Made by a program: the position numbers and the translations under genes. Positions 1 through 11,585 of a stretch of 64,000 nucleotides of DNA are shown piece by piece. Position 1 is the stretch's first letter. Each line of letters begins with the position of its first letter. The notes beneath the pieces are model-generated. The model was not told the origin of the DNA, searched no databases, and saw nothing but the letters and a program-made list of their open reading frames with translations. Source of the DNA: Dendrobium chrysotoxum (taxonomy: Eukaryota; Streptophyta; Magnoliopsida; Asparagales; Orchidaceae); contig CM034307.1 in the NCBI GenBank assembly GCA_019925795.1, positions 36,667,201-36,731,200 of the forward strand, in the 5' to 3' direction.

Positions 1-503
1 AAAATTATTACGGCTCTATTCATTCTCAAAGACCTTGTGAGAATATAAGAACCGTCGATCAAGAGCCACCAAATTGTGGATTTTAGCCTCTAGGATGAAC
101 AACATGCATGTTCAAATGAAAGGAACGAACTACCTCTTTACAGTTTAACACTTTCTCAGGATTATTAAATCTCATGACATACCACCAAGCAATAGGAGGA
201 AGGGTCATTGAGATTTGGAGCTGGAGGGTTTTTCCTTTTTGGCATTTTGGCATTTTTTGGATCTTGCTTCTTGGTTCTTACAAGATAATGTGACTTTAGT
301 CAATCAAAATGTGTTAAAATATGTTAGATTCACCCTTTGATGTCCTATTTATAGATTTAGACCAAGCTTCATTACTATAATAAAGATTAAAAATAAGTAA
401 TATAAGCAAATTTACATAGGCATACTATAAAGCTTGTTAGTTAGTGAACACATTTAGTACATTGTCCAATTGTTTGGCGACTTTTGATGAGTATTAAGGA
501 TAA
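1..503. other. AT-rich non-coding flank
   Basis: No open frame here resembles a known family and I see no RNA gene. The stretch is ordinary AT-rich intergenic or decayed repeat DNA. Confidence 0.5.
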
Positions 504-979
504 GTTCTCAACAGGGCTATAAGTGAGTCAAGCCGACTCTTATGCCCATTTGAGCTTGGTTTGATAAATTGCTCATGAGCCAAGCTCGAAGAGCTAACAA
601 GCAAGGCTTAACTAGCCTCAACTAGACTCATTGAAAAAATATTAATATAAATCATATTTAAAATTCACTAGAATTTAAGAGTTCAAGTATAAAGCTATTA
701 AAAGTATTTAAAAATTATATATTGTCTTCTTATACAAAGTGATTCATTGTTATTTATATTCTAATTTCTCATTCTTTTTATAATTTTATCATAATAATTG
801 CTTCAACCATAATTATTTTCTCACTTTTGTTATTATAGAGCCCACTCATCAGCTTGCTCAAACTCATTGAATTAAGCTCGAGCTTGAGCTCAAACTCGAT
901 TAATTAATATAGCTCAAGCTCAAACTGAGGTACGGTTAACTCAAGCTCGACACAACTCGTTTATACCCCCAATTCTGAA
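504..979. mobile_element. degraded hAT-like MITE rich in GCTCGAGC-type words
   Basis: The segment starts with CAGGGCTATAAGTGAG and ends with CTCGTTTATACCCCC, a degenerate terminal inverted repeat at 512-970. The interior repeats words such as GAGCTCGAGCTTGAGCTC around 878-895. Candidate 8-bp target duplications are GTTCTCAA (504-511) and ATTCTGAA (972-979), matching at 6 of 8 positions. An 8-bp duplication and CAGGG-like ends are typical of hAT elements. The weak duplication and the AT-rich centre leave the call uncertain. Confidence 0.4.
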
Positions 980-2810
980 TGAGGATGAGTTTATATGTGA
1001 CGACAAATTCTATATAAAGATGAGTTCTATGCGGGGACAAGTTCCCAATGAGAAAGAGTTCTTTGTTAAGACAAGTTCCCTTAAAGAGTTCTCTATGTGA
1101 GAGAACTCAAGGGCGACCTGCAAGTACGTACACTAGGTTAGTAGCTGATGATTTCAATAAATCAAATTAAAATTCATAAGACGATCGACTTGATCAATTT
1201 AACTCAAATGTTCATGATTGTAACACCTTATAATCATAAAATCATAAAGTACATACATACATTGATTGCAGAAATGAATGATAAAAATAATAATAATAAA
1301 GATACTCTAAGCTTTCAAAAGTCAAAGAAGCAAACGAGGATGGCTAAGTGAAGCTTAAACCTTAATTATTAGCATGTTTGTAAGCACCTTTCACTTTGGG
1401 CACTAATTTGTTTTGATGTAAGAGGGTGGAATAAAGTTTCAAAATTGATTTTGATATTTTAAAAAAAAAAATTTAAAAGTAAAAATCTGATGAATGTTAG
1501 TTTTCAATTTTAGAACTCATCTTTGAAAATTGATAAATGAATTTCAATAAATAGGCTTTCAGCTTTTGAAAGTCAAATTATTATTCTTTTTATTATTTTG
1601 CATATTGTAATTATAATAAAATACAAAGTAATAATTAAGATTATATAATCCTGAATCAAATTTGATCTAAAAATGATTAATTTTACTTTGAAATAAGTGC
1701 AATATACTTAGATGAAAATAAATAAATACACAATATAATTAACACAAAGTGATTTTGTACAAAAACATATAAACTCAAATACTCAATTCAATAAAATGCT
1801 CTTCATGAACTCAAACTACTTTCTTTCAATTATATCTTAAACAAATTGGGTCCTACAAATCAATAGAAGCAATAATGCATAAACTTTCTCCCTTACTGAT
1901 ATGAGCCTTTTTCCTTAAGAAATAATAGTTAATCTCAAACACATATATTATAGGGGCGATTTACATGCATACCACATAATTTTTATAAATTTATATAACA
2001 TCTTAATTTTGAAATTTATTTATATCACTTAAATATTTAAATCACGTAAATAAATATTAATCTTTCTAATGAGAAATACAATTTTTCATGCACGTATTTC
2101 GATGAGACTAATTTATTGTGTAAGTAAATATCGAAATTTATGCATTAGAATTATATGATATGTATGTAAATCTGATATATTATTAATGATATATTAGTGC
2201 TTTGTTAAAACCCACATACTATTTGGATCGAAGAAAGGTTGACCCCAACAATAAACTCAAATTGAATTCGAAAATGCCATCGAACTAACAGGTAATTGGG
2301 TCAGGTGTGTCGTATCACTCGTTCAAAATTGATTGTTTAAATTTAATCAACACGATCAAGCCAAACACTGTTGAATAAATTATAGGTGGGAGCCGACAGG
2401 GACCGAGCACATGGATCTTAAGCCATGAATTAGGCCAGCCTAGAAGACATTGGGGCCTAGCCCTAATTGAAAAGCCACTAAGTTAGCTCATCCGTTTTCC
2501 CTAACTTCCATGTCAGTTTCAAGTCATTTTCATGCACCTACTAATTAGCTTTTTTTTTGAGGCGCACGTTGTCAGTGGTTGCTTTCCAGAAGTCACAATG
2601 AGGAAAGTGGGGTTGGCCTTAGGATATTTAAGTGTCCCACCTCAAGTCTTTAAAGTACCTTTGCTTTCTATCCAACACAGTAGCCACCCAACCTGCTTGG
2701 GTGCTTTGTGGTTAGATTTGGATTACAGAAGAGCTCTAACCTCCCTTATGTTTGGCTGGCAATTTGGACCACCAAATCTGTCTTCTTGTGGCTCTGTGAG
2801 AAGTTCATAT
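980..2810. other. intergenic stretch with short direct repeats and a few hairpins
   Basis: At about 1,000-1,110 the word GACAAGTTC or close variants recurs, next to a perfect hairpin with arms GAGTTCTC and GAGAACTC. A further hairpin at 2,686-2,704 has arms CACCCAA and TTGGGTG. An open frame of 111 codons at 2,532-2,867 runs into a GA repeat and resembles no family I know, so I do not call it a gene. Confidence 0.4.
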
Positions 2811-2832
2811 GAGAGAGAGAGAGAGAGAGAGA
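2811..2832. repeat. (GA)n microsatellite
   Basis: Eleven GA dinucleotides in a row. Confidence 0.9.
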
Positions 2833-5047
2833 AATATGATAAAAATCAAGTATTTAAACATATTTAAACAATACGTGATAAGAATTTTATGCTATAATCA
2901 CACATGATTTAAATATGACTAAAAATATTTAGTTTTTATTATTATTCTCTTTTTAAATCTTAATTAAAGTCATCAATTTAAGCACATAGGTTATATATAT
3001 TCATCGCTGAAGAATTGTGCTGATTACTTGGGTGAATAAAATTATATATTTTATATAACTATTGACGATTAAAAATTTACTATATAGAAATGCGTGATTA
3101 AATGTAAAAAATAATTCTTTTGACATATTATTCAATTAATATTTGACTTCTTAGCAATATTTTGCAACACTACTGACAGAATTGTTAAAATATCTACGCA
3201 GAAAAAAATTACAGACAGATGAACAGATGACATTTATGCAGTGAAATAAGAATTCTGAACTAATCCTGCAAGATTTGATTCCCCTACTACCTCATTAAAA
3301 ACTTCTTACATGCCTTGCTTTACAGTTCATCTGTCTTCTTTTGTTCTTAAAGAGTTTTTCCTCTTTCTTTTTATTGTTTTCATTGGGATTCACAGGCCAT
3401 TTTAGTCAAGCATGGTAGGTGAACCCATTTCAACAACATGATCATCACCCACTTTTGGCTTAATACTAAACGTTCAGTAATAATTGGGCTGTGACATAAA
3501 GTAAAACCCTTGAAGATTTTGTTAGATAGAATCTGCATAGATGGAATATAATTCTTTTTCATGATTATGAAAGAAAGCAGCTTTCAAAGAAGATCTCTGA
3601 ATTTGATCAAAATTAGTAAGCTGTAGACTGTCAGGGCCAGTCTGAAATTAACTTTTTAGCTAAACAAGATATATGTACATGATTGTTCACAGAAAACTAA
3701 CTTCTGCCTAAGAGATTATTCATGTTTTTTATTTTTATTTTTTCTATTTCATAAGACAAAAAGTGCATGCAAGGGATTCTACTTGAAGCTTGAACCCCCT
3801 GATGAATGCAAGGGCACAGTAAAGCTTCTCAAGATACAGTACTAAGATCATTGCACATGGAGTGCTGGACAATTTGATTTATGTCTTTATGGTGGTGAAG
3901 TTGGGAATTTTTGTAATAAAAATGCAAAAATTATATGAATATTTTAAGAAAATTAAATAAATTGAATACTTATTATGAAAAAAAGAGAAATTTACATTAA
4001 ATATTTGCAATATTTTTATTTTTTTCAATATGTAAGATGAAAAACTTGCCTAGCTCATTATTATTATTTATTTTAATATATTGTGTGAAAAAAAGAAATT
4101 AAATCAATCAGGCTTTCCTTTTGTGATGAGCTAAATTATTAGTCACATGTCATTATTACTAATTATATCATAAATATTAATTCTTAAAAAATATATAAAA
4201 ATCCAAAAAATAAAAATTTCCTTATGTGAGTAGACAGAAGCTACAGATATTTCTGGTCTTTCAATTGTTGAAGAAAGAGGTTTAAATCTGTATGCCTGAT
4301 AACATTTATTCTCCTGTTTGAGGGGACCAGCTTGGCTTCAATTTTATTCAATACTTATTAATTCTTCAAATCTGTACATTTTCAATTTGAATTGATGAGA
4401 TATAACATTCATAAGGATTTAATTAATTTTACTTAAATAACAATTTAACACTTAATTAGCGAGGTGTTAATTAATTACTCTTTATGATATGCTAATTTTT
4501 GTGTTGAAATTTGGAATAAATTAAGTATCTCCTCCTAATTTTTCCTCTATTAAATTCAATAGAAGTTAATTTAATTAGTAATTTGTTCTGATTTGAAATT
4601 TTTTATTGAAAAAATGATTTGTATGTGATTTGTTCACATGCACATTCACAATAAAAAATCTCATAAATTTCATATAAGCTAATTATAATTAAGTGCTAAT
4701 TAGATTTAGGCCCATATAATTATAATTATGTAATGATTAATTATGCTCTAATTATCATAATTTCCTTCAATTTGAAATTCTTTTATATTTTCTTATACAA
4801 ATAAATAAGCACATGAAATACATGATCAAGAAATTGTGAGAAGTCATGACCACATTTTCGAAATAATGAAAATAAATTTGGAACTTTTCATAGTCTATAT
4901 TCAATGGAATTAGATTCAACAGATAGAGACTTTTCCAAGCCTAAAACCAAAATATTCTCATGGGACTGATGGCAAGATAACATAATATATTGCCTCCACT
5001 TCTAAAAGGCTTTATATATATATATATATAAGGAATTTAATAATTAA
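2833..5047. other. AT-rich non-coding DNA
   Basis: About 2.2 kb of AT-rich sequence with frequent stops in all frames. No domain, RNA gene or clear transposon end was seen. Confidence 0.5.
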
Positions 5048-5048
5048 A

Positions 5049-5110
<62 letters not shown>
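5048..5110. repeat. (AAT)n(ATT)n compound microsatellite, palindromic
   Basis: About nine AAT units run directly into about twelve ATT units. The two halves are complementary, so the tract can fold into one hairpin. Confidence 0.9.
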
Positions 5111-5111
<1 letters not shown>

Positions 5112-5889
5112 GTAAAATTAGTATTTTTAGAGAAAAATGCAAAACATTAGTAAAATAATACCAATAAAGCATGTAAGAGTGTGAAAAGTTATGAGTTTTT
5201 ATTTTAATTAATTAGTCAATTTATTTTAAGTAGAGGGTTAAGTTGGAATTTTTTGTGAGAATGGGGCAAAATGATAAATTGATGGCAGGCAAACTCCAAA
5301 AAACTAGTCTCTTGTTAAGAATTATTTTTAGGATGAGCATTTGGCCACTCTTGAGCCAATGTGATTCCGCCCCTGATAAAGCCTAAAATCAGGGTGGAAT
5401 CAATCTCTCTTTAAGAGTGGGCAAAATAGAATTGGAATGTGTATAATCTTAGGGTGAAATAGAAAAGATTTTTTTTTTAAATTTTGGGCAAATGCATTTA
5501 TTGAGAGGGCGAGGTAAAATAGTTAAAATGTTTATTCTACTAAGAGGGGAAAAAATACAGAGTTGACAAATACCCACCTTGAGCACTTCCTAGATCCGCC
5601 GCTACCTAAAATATAGTACACAATCACATGCTATGTGATTAACAATTGAAGTAACAAAGCATCCATTGAATAAAAAACACCAAAGAAATCAGCCATTTGC
5701 CATTTGAATATTAATCACATTCATCATCTAAGGCTGTCTTTATGAAAGCAAGTATATATAAAGGTCTATTAGGTGATGCTTAATATATATCAGAATCATT
5801 ATTGCAGGTCAGATTTAAAATATTTAATTGCTTTTCTTCTTTCACTACAATCAGATATATTTTTGTAATATCATTTTTAATTATATTAT

Positions 5890-5892
<3 letters not shown>
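5111..5892. other. AT-rich non-coding DNA
   Basis: No gene, RNA or transposon end could be supported here. Confidence 0.5.

Positions 5893-5956
<64 letters not shown>
5893..5956. repeat. (TA)n microsatellite
   Basis: About 32 uninterrupted TA units. The overlapping open frames made of Ile-Tyr repeats on both strands are artefacts of this tract. Confidence 0.95.
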
Positions 5957-5959
<3 letters not shown>

Positions 5960-6521
5960 GTTGGAGATCATCATCTCACACAAGAGGGAAGAGAAAAATC
6001 ACATTTTCATTAAATTAATTCAAGAAAAAAAATATTTATGCAAATTATAATTCAAGATAAGACAATAAAGAAAATACAGCACAGACACTTACATCACTAA
6101 CACATACAGATACAACCAAAAACAGGAGGAATTCTTAAATGAGCAAAGCTTCTGAATTTTCTGTGCTTTGGATCTGTGCTCTTGTTTTGTATTAGTCCAT
6201 ATTAATTGATCTGTATAAACTGATATTGAGTGAGTATCAATACAGATTAATATAGATTAATACATACAAAAAATTCATGAGTAGTTAGCTAAGCTCATTT
6301 ACTTATCTTCCATATACACACACCAAATGCTACAGTATGGAAAGCTTCAAAAGGAAGAAAGAAAACACATCACTCTCTCAATGTTATAAGAAAATAATTA
6401 TAACAATGCGTAATTATACTAATAAATATCCTAAATATAATTAATTAACCATTTCTCTTTATACTGACAAACACAAGTGATGAAGGAATCAAGCAATCAT
6501 AATTGGATAGGTGGGTGGGGA
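5957..6521. other. 3' flank of the mini zinc finger gene
   Basis: AT-rich DNA downstream of the minus-strand stop codon at 6,522-6,524. It probably includes the 3' UTR, but no single polyadenylation signal stands out. Confidence 0.4.
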
Positions 6522-6953
6522 TCACCGGTGGGAGGAGGAGGAGGTGGAGGAGTAGTCACAGAGATGGGGAGGTTCGTCGTCGACTTCCCGTTTGTGGAAG
6601 CTACGATGGCAGTTGCAGGCGGCGCAGCGGAGGGCGGCGGTGGTGCCTTCCTCGCCGGAAGCCATGAACTCACGACAGCCATCGACGGCGTAGCCTCCGA
6701 TGCTGGCGGCATGGTTTTTCCGGCACTCTGTATATCTTACGGTGCCGATGGAAGCCTTTGTCTCCTTCTTTCTTGAGGAGCCGTTGGAGTGGGGAGAAGA
6801 TTTGGGTGGTTCAGGGTGTGATCTCATGATGGAGTTTGGTCTTGCTCTGTTAATGGAGTGGGAGGAGGAGAGGTGGATGGATGTGGAAGAAGAGGTTGGC
6901 ATGAAGAAGAAGGGGGAGAAGAAGGGGGTTGATGAAGAAGATGAATAGGTCAT
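6522..6953 (-). CDS. mini zinc finger (MIF) protein, ZF-HD dimerisation domain only
   Basis: The 143-codon frame carries a ZF-HD dimerisation domain at about residues 72-123. It contains the motifs VRYTECRKNHAAS, GGYAVDGCREFMASGEEGT and ALRCAACNCHRSFHKREV, with conserved Cys77, Cys93, Cys110, Cys113, Cys115, His81, His116 and His120. There is no homeodomain after it, which separates MIF proteins from full ZF-HD factors. In Arabidopsis, MIFs bind ZF-HD proteins and block their dimerisation and DNA binding, affecting hormone responses and floral meristem growth. The gene is intronless, as is usual for this family. The first 42 residues are low-complexity Ser/Phe/Pro. Known MIFs are about 80-100 residues, and starting at Met43 (codon at 6,827) gives 101. 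A TATA box only about 15 bp upstream of the first ATG favours Met18 (6,902) or Met43 as the true start. The family is certain; the N-terminus is not. Confidence 0.9.
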   Translation of the reverse strand: MTYSSSSSTPFFSPFFFMPTSSSTSIHLSSSHSINRARPNSIMRSHPEPPKSSPHSNGSSRKKETKASIGTVRYTECRKNHAASIGGYAVDGCREFMASGEEGTTAALRCAACNCHRSFHKREVDDEPPHLCDYSSTSSSSHR

Positions 6954-6966
6954 GTTTATGGGTGGA

Positions 6967-6973
6967 TTTTATA
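6967..6973 (-). promoter_or_regulatory. TATA box of the mini zinc finger gene
   Basis: On the minus strand the sequence reads CCATATAAAATCC, a good TATAAAA box. Plant TATA boxes lie about 30 bp before the transcription start, which would put the start near 6,940, inside the longest open frame and after its first ATG. Confidence 0.5.
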
Positions 6974-7447
6974 TGGGAAAAAGATGGGTGGGTGGCGTTT
7001 TTTGTTTAGTTGTTGAGATTTTGCCACTTGTAATTATTTAGATATATACTTTTAAAATGATTGTGGGAAATTAATTTCTTATAAGGAGTAGATGGTTTTT
7101 TTTTTCTTTATTTTTTTTTTTAAATTTTGAGCTAAACGTACATTGATTGCAAGAAAATGATAATGACTTTTAGGCATGGAAGATGGTGAAATGAGTTCAT
7201 AAAAAATATTGAAACAGATTATAGGATACCAAATTGATAAGGTCTAGGTCCAATCAAAGGTGACCCACCCAAGTGAATAAGGATCCTGAATGATTCAAAT
7301 ACTATAAGAATAGTGCTTAATTTGACTTGACTTGACGGATGAATCCATTGGGAAATAGCATAATTTCATAGAAAAAAAAATTGATATGACATACTCACCA
7401 TGGGAAAAAAAAAAACCTAAGAAATGATAGTGTTCTATCGACCCAAT
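6974..7447. other. upstream flank of the mini zinc finger gene
   Basis: AT-rich DNA with homopolymer runs of A and T. It should contain the proximal promoter, but no further element can be supported by eye. Confidence 0.4.
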
Positions 7448-7815
7448 TTTGACATATAGTTGGGTGATGGTGATTAGAAGACTATGGTCAGACATTTATG
7501 ATCAGAAGATCGATCATAGACAAGTGATGATTATTAGTGAACATTAATTAGAAAATGTTAGTCAGAAGGCTATTGTCGAGAGATAGTAGTTAGTTGACGG
7601 TGATGGTTAAAGGATCGTTGTTGGGTGATAATAGTCATAGTACTATAATCAAGCAATGGTAGTCAGAGAGCTGTAATTATGCAATGGTGGTCAAGAGACC
7701 GTGGTTGGATGATGGCAGTTGGAGGATCATAACCGGACAACGATAGACAAAGGACCATAGTCAGATGATGGTGATTAAGACATTATAGGTAGTTGATGTA
7801 GGTGAGAGAATCACA
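7448..7815. repeat. degenerate minisatellite of about 30-bp units
   Basis: Variants of GATGGTGGTCAGAGGACC recur about a dozen times, for example GGTAGTCAGAGAGC, GGTGGTCAAGAGACC, GGATGATGGCAGTTGGAGGA and CAGATGATGGTGATTAAGA. Copies are diverged and spacing varies. I see no coding potential. Confidence 0.65.
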
Positions 7816-8593
7816 GTCAAGCGACAATGCCTATTTTCCCATCCTATTCCAAATAATAAGAATTTAGTATATCATCTATAATCAAATTCATTTAGACATT
7901 GTTAGCATGCTCTCGCATAATGCCTTCAGCTGTGGGGACCCTATAATATGACCCATACATATAAATAGGCTAACTTCTGGTCTATGTATAAAGGGAAACA
8001 CCTCGATAATAATATTCTAAGCTCTTATAATTTGCACTCTCCTCGTTCTTAGAGAAGAAATCAATCATGTATTATCATTAATTATAGTGGAACCATTACT
8101 TTCCTATTCAATGCATGTAGGCACAAAACTACTGAACCACTTAATTTCTTCTTTTACTCTTCTATATGGTTGTTTTTATCACCCTCTCAGATTATGCTTC
8201 TCTCCCCTTCCTACTATTCTACATCTAATAATAAGCATCTCAACTCACTAAGGAAAAATAGCTACTGGCTTGAGCCGTGAAAAATGCTTATGATGTCTAT
8301 TTGCCCTTTTCTTGGAACCAAGATTCACCTACTGGCTTGAGCCGTGAAATTGAGCAGAAACCATCAAGTGAGGGGGTCAAGCATAATGCTACTATATACA
8401 TTCCTTCTATATCACCATTTTAAATAACAAGGATTGAGAAATTAAATATAAAATATTAGTAGATAGATCAAAGGACAATAATCTACTAAATTACTTTGCA
8501 TTTACATAATTGCAGTGTTATTTTAGTTGTTAATTTGCCCTTTATTTTGAATTATTACTATTATTATCATATAATAATATATTTTAAGGCGGA
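7816..8593. other. AT-rich non-coding DNA
   Basis: One short direct repeat is present, CTACTGGCTTGAGCCGTGAA (8,262-8,281 and again at about 8,329-8,348). Nothing else could be supported. Confidence 0.4.
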
Positions 8594-8906
8594 AATGATA
8601 AGTTAGCTCGAACTTGAATCATTAACATGCTCACGAGTTAGACTTATTGAACTGTAAGCTCAAGCTGAGATTATTGCTCATATAGTTACGAGGCTCGGCT
8701 TGTTATCTCGTTGGGCTGTGTGATTTCATTATGTCCTTGCTCTCGAATATCTATCATTCCAGTAAATTTAATTTAAATCCATAAGATTAAATTTGAGTTC
8801 GATATATGATATGATATTGAGTAGAGTTCGAGCATACCATGAGATATATAAGTGAGCTAAGTTTGAGTTAGCTGTGTACTAAGCTCGACTCATAATGCCC
8901 CTAAAT
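8594..8906. repeat. second degraded GCTCGA-rich hAT-like repeat
   Basis: The words CTCGAACTTGA, AAGCTCAAGCTGAG, GAGGCTCGGCTTG and AAGCTCGACTCATAATGCCCC match the style of the element at 504-979, ending in the same kind of CCCC terminus. No target duplication was found. Confidence 0.35.
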
Positions 8907-10526
8907 ATATTATATGAATACAAAAAAAAACTTATGCTCTTTCCACAAAATAAAAAATTATTTATTAAAAAAGCAGCTCATTATGCTCAAATATGTAATA
9001 CAATGGTTGAAAAAAAAACTTCAAAATCATGATGGGTTGCATTTTAGTAATCACCCTCCTCAAATAAATAAATAAATAAATAAAAAGAAAAAAAGAAAAA
9101 AAAAAGTAGCTTAAACAATGTTAGATCCTTATGCTAAATTTGTTTTCTCACCAGTTATAAATTTAATATGACATATTCTAAACAGCAGCCAAAAAATTAT
9201 TAAAAAAAGAGAGGAAAAAATCAATGTTACAACCTTATGCTACATTTGTTTTAGCTTTCTTCATGCTTTGTACCAAGATAAAACCTTCCAAATTATACTT
9301 TAAAGTAGCTTTTTCTCATATAAAATAAACCTTGTGGCCACAAAACAAGTTGCTATCAAGCTCTAATAGAGTAAACATCAAAGCATAACAATCTCAATCA
9401 ACAAAATTTTTAATAAAATTAACAGTCCTTCTGTCACTTACCTAATAAAACCAACCTTTTGATCAACTAATCTAACTCTAACAAAATTAAAAATCAGCCC
9501 TAAAATGAGCTCCAAAATCCAAATTATCACAAGCATATTTGCTTCCATAGTACCCTTCTTTAGCCACCTTGAAGAATCTCCTTTACTTTACTTCCATATA
9601 ACTTAATTTACAATTATTCTTTGCAAAATAAAAAAAAATAATTATAATAATAATGATGATGTTGATGATTATAATAATAAAAAATAATTATATTAAAATT
9701 ATCATAATTAACACCTAAGCCTAAGTCACTATCATAAGAAGCTTTCAACTTACATCAATTAGAATGGACTTCATGTCCCCCACCAAGCAAGCCCATGATG
9801 CAATGAGAGATTGTCAAGTATCCAAACTGACCTCATAATATTCAATTGAGATAGATATCAATATATTAAACAATAATTATTGAAGGATTTGATGGATTTA
9901 TTATTTATTTATTGATATTCTTCCACTAACTAAAGCCATGCACCATTAGATCATGGCCTACTTCTTAAAGTTGAAAGCATATAGGTTTTATAGGTTTATA
10001 TTGAAAAATATCTCCTTATATAGCCAATTAAGATCTTTCAAGTTTAGCTAGATGATACTTTTGTCTATAGGGGACTTTGAGTGGTAAGATTAAAAAATTA
10101 TACTAATTTAATATAGTGCTTAGAGAGACTTTTGCAGTGTTCATTTATGTGGTCTATTTGAAATATTTATCCATTTAGTTATAGATTATGTACATTAATA
10201 TTGTGTGAGGCGAGTTAATCAAGTCATATTCTTATTATGAATTGGGTACAATAAGTCTGAACATTCAAAAGTTTTCAAAGACTTGCGCAGACATCATTGA
10301 CATTGGCCGAAGAGAAATAATGGTGACTTCAAGAAATTCTATAACTCGCAATAATAGTTAAAAATTCTATATGTGAATAAAAATTAATTTTAAGGCACAT
10401 TTAATTTTTCTTTGTAGAAGATCTGATAAAAAAAAATACTCATAAAACTTATCTTTAAAATTTAATAGCAAATTCAATTATACTGGTAAAACATGTCTTA
10501 CGAACTTAGTACACTCAAGAAACTCA
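8907..10526. other. AT-rich non-coding DNA with simple repeats
   Basis: It holds a short (AAAT)n tract at about 9,063-9,083 followed by an A/G-rich run. No gene was recognised. Confidence 0.5.
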
Positions 10527-10537
10527 TCCTACAATAG

Positions 10538-10804
10538 TGGAAATTATTAGGTCCGGTCACCTGACCAATCCGGATTATTGACACATGGCACTTTAAGTCA
10601 AAGAGCAGGTAAAGCACATGTAAAGTGCAGATAAAGCGTAGGTAAAACACAGGTAAAGCGCAGGTCAAAAGCACAGTCAAAGCATAGTCAAAAGCGCAGG
10701 TAAAGCGCAAGTCAAAAGCGCAGTCAAAAGCACAGTCCACGTGGCAAATTTTTAGTGGACGTCCGGACCTATCTTTAGGTCAGATCACCGGACCTAATAA
10801 TTTC
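10538..10804. mobile_element. Mutator-like MITE carrying an internal minisatellite
   Basis: Near-identical terminal inverted repeats AAATTATTAGGTCCGGT (left) and ACCGGACCTAATAATTT (right) flank a 267-bp element. Direct flanks TCCTACAATAG at 10,527-10,537 and 10,805-10,815 are identical over 11 bp, close to the 9-11 bp target duplication made by Mutator-like elements. The interior, about 10,598-10,738, is a tandem array of some twelve 11-12 bp units of the form AAAGCGCAGGT(C). An 80-codon open frame on the minus strand (10,498-10,740) is only a reading of these repeats. Confidence 0.75.
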
Positions 10805-10815
10805 TCCTACAATAG

Positions 10816-11580
10816 AGCATGACACTAGCAATACTATAATATCTGCAAATAAAACTTACCACAGTTGTTTGCTCTTTGAAGATTGGCTTAAAAAGAATAG
10901 TCCATGACAGATTTATATGTATAATAAACTCTATCCAGTCATTATAAGCCTCAAATCAAAGATCAAACAAAAAATATTTTTAGTAATTTATTGTGCAATA
11001 TACTAGGGAATTCTAAGCAACACATCAAATGTCAAATCCACTTCATAAAAATAAATATAAATTTTAACTAAAAATTAAATTATTTCATTATCTTTAAAGA
11101 AGTAAAGAGCTAACATAGAAGGAAGATAAATGCAAAATTATTAAAAATACAAATACACATTTCTAAAGAAAATATTTTTTTTTATTGAGAATTAGGGGCA
11201 ATCATGCCCATTTTTTATTATTGAGTAAAAAAAATTACATAGGCTAAAATACAATATAAGAGTAAAAAAAACACAAAAACTTACGATTCCTATAAACAAA
11301 AACTAAGCAAAAAGCTGAAAAAAAAAACACATTATAACCAAAGACTGAAACAATGAAAGCCCCAAAATAAGGGACTAAGAAGGCACTCAAAATGGTCAAA
11401 ACTCCATCCAAAGCATCAAAATATATCTAAGAAAAGAGAAAATTCCCTTGAATTTCCAGAAATGACCATTGAAAGTAGAAATTGGTTGCTAACCCAATCA
11501 TCTAACATACAAAATCGATTGAAGAGGGACAATTCCCTTAGTTGCTAGAAATGGCCATCCAAAAAAAGAAACTGGTTGCC
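10816..11580. other. AT-rich non-coding DNA left of the solo LTR
   Basis: Possibly decayed retroelement sequence: the phrase around AGAAATGGCCAT and GAAACTGGTTGCC occurs twice in diverged form (about 11,459-11,495 and 11,548-11,580). No coding region was recognised. Confidence 0.35.
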
Positions 11581-11585
11581 AGGCC

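Noticed and set aside
2715..2740. TTTGGATTACAGAAGAGCTC resembles miR159
   Set aside because: It needs several mismatches and a gap, and no matching star arm forms a precursor hairpin nearby.
2532..2867. 111-codon open frame as a possible gene
   Set aside because: No family resemblance, ends in a GA microsatellite, no gene context.
5780..6050. Open frames of Ile-Tyr repeats on both strands
   Set aside because: Readings of the TA microsatellite.
6477..6948. Plus-strand frames overlapping the mini zinc finger gene
   Set aside because: Gly- and Glu-rich shadows of the minus-strand coding sequence.
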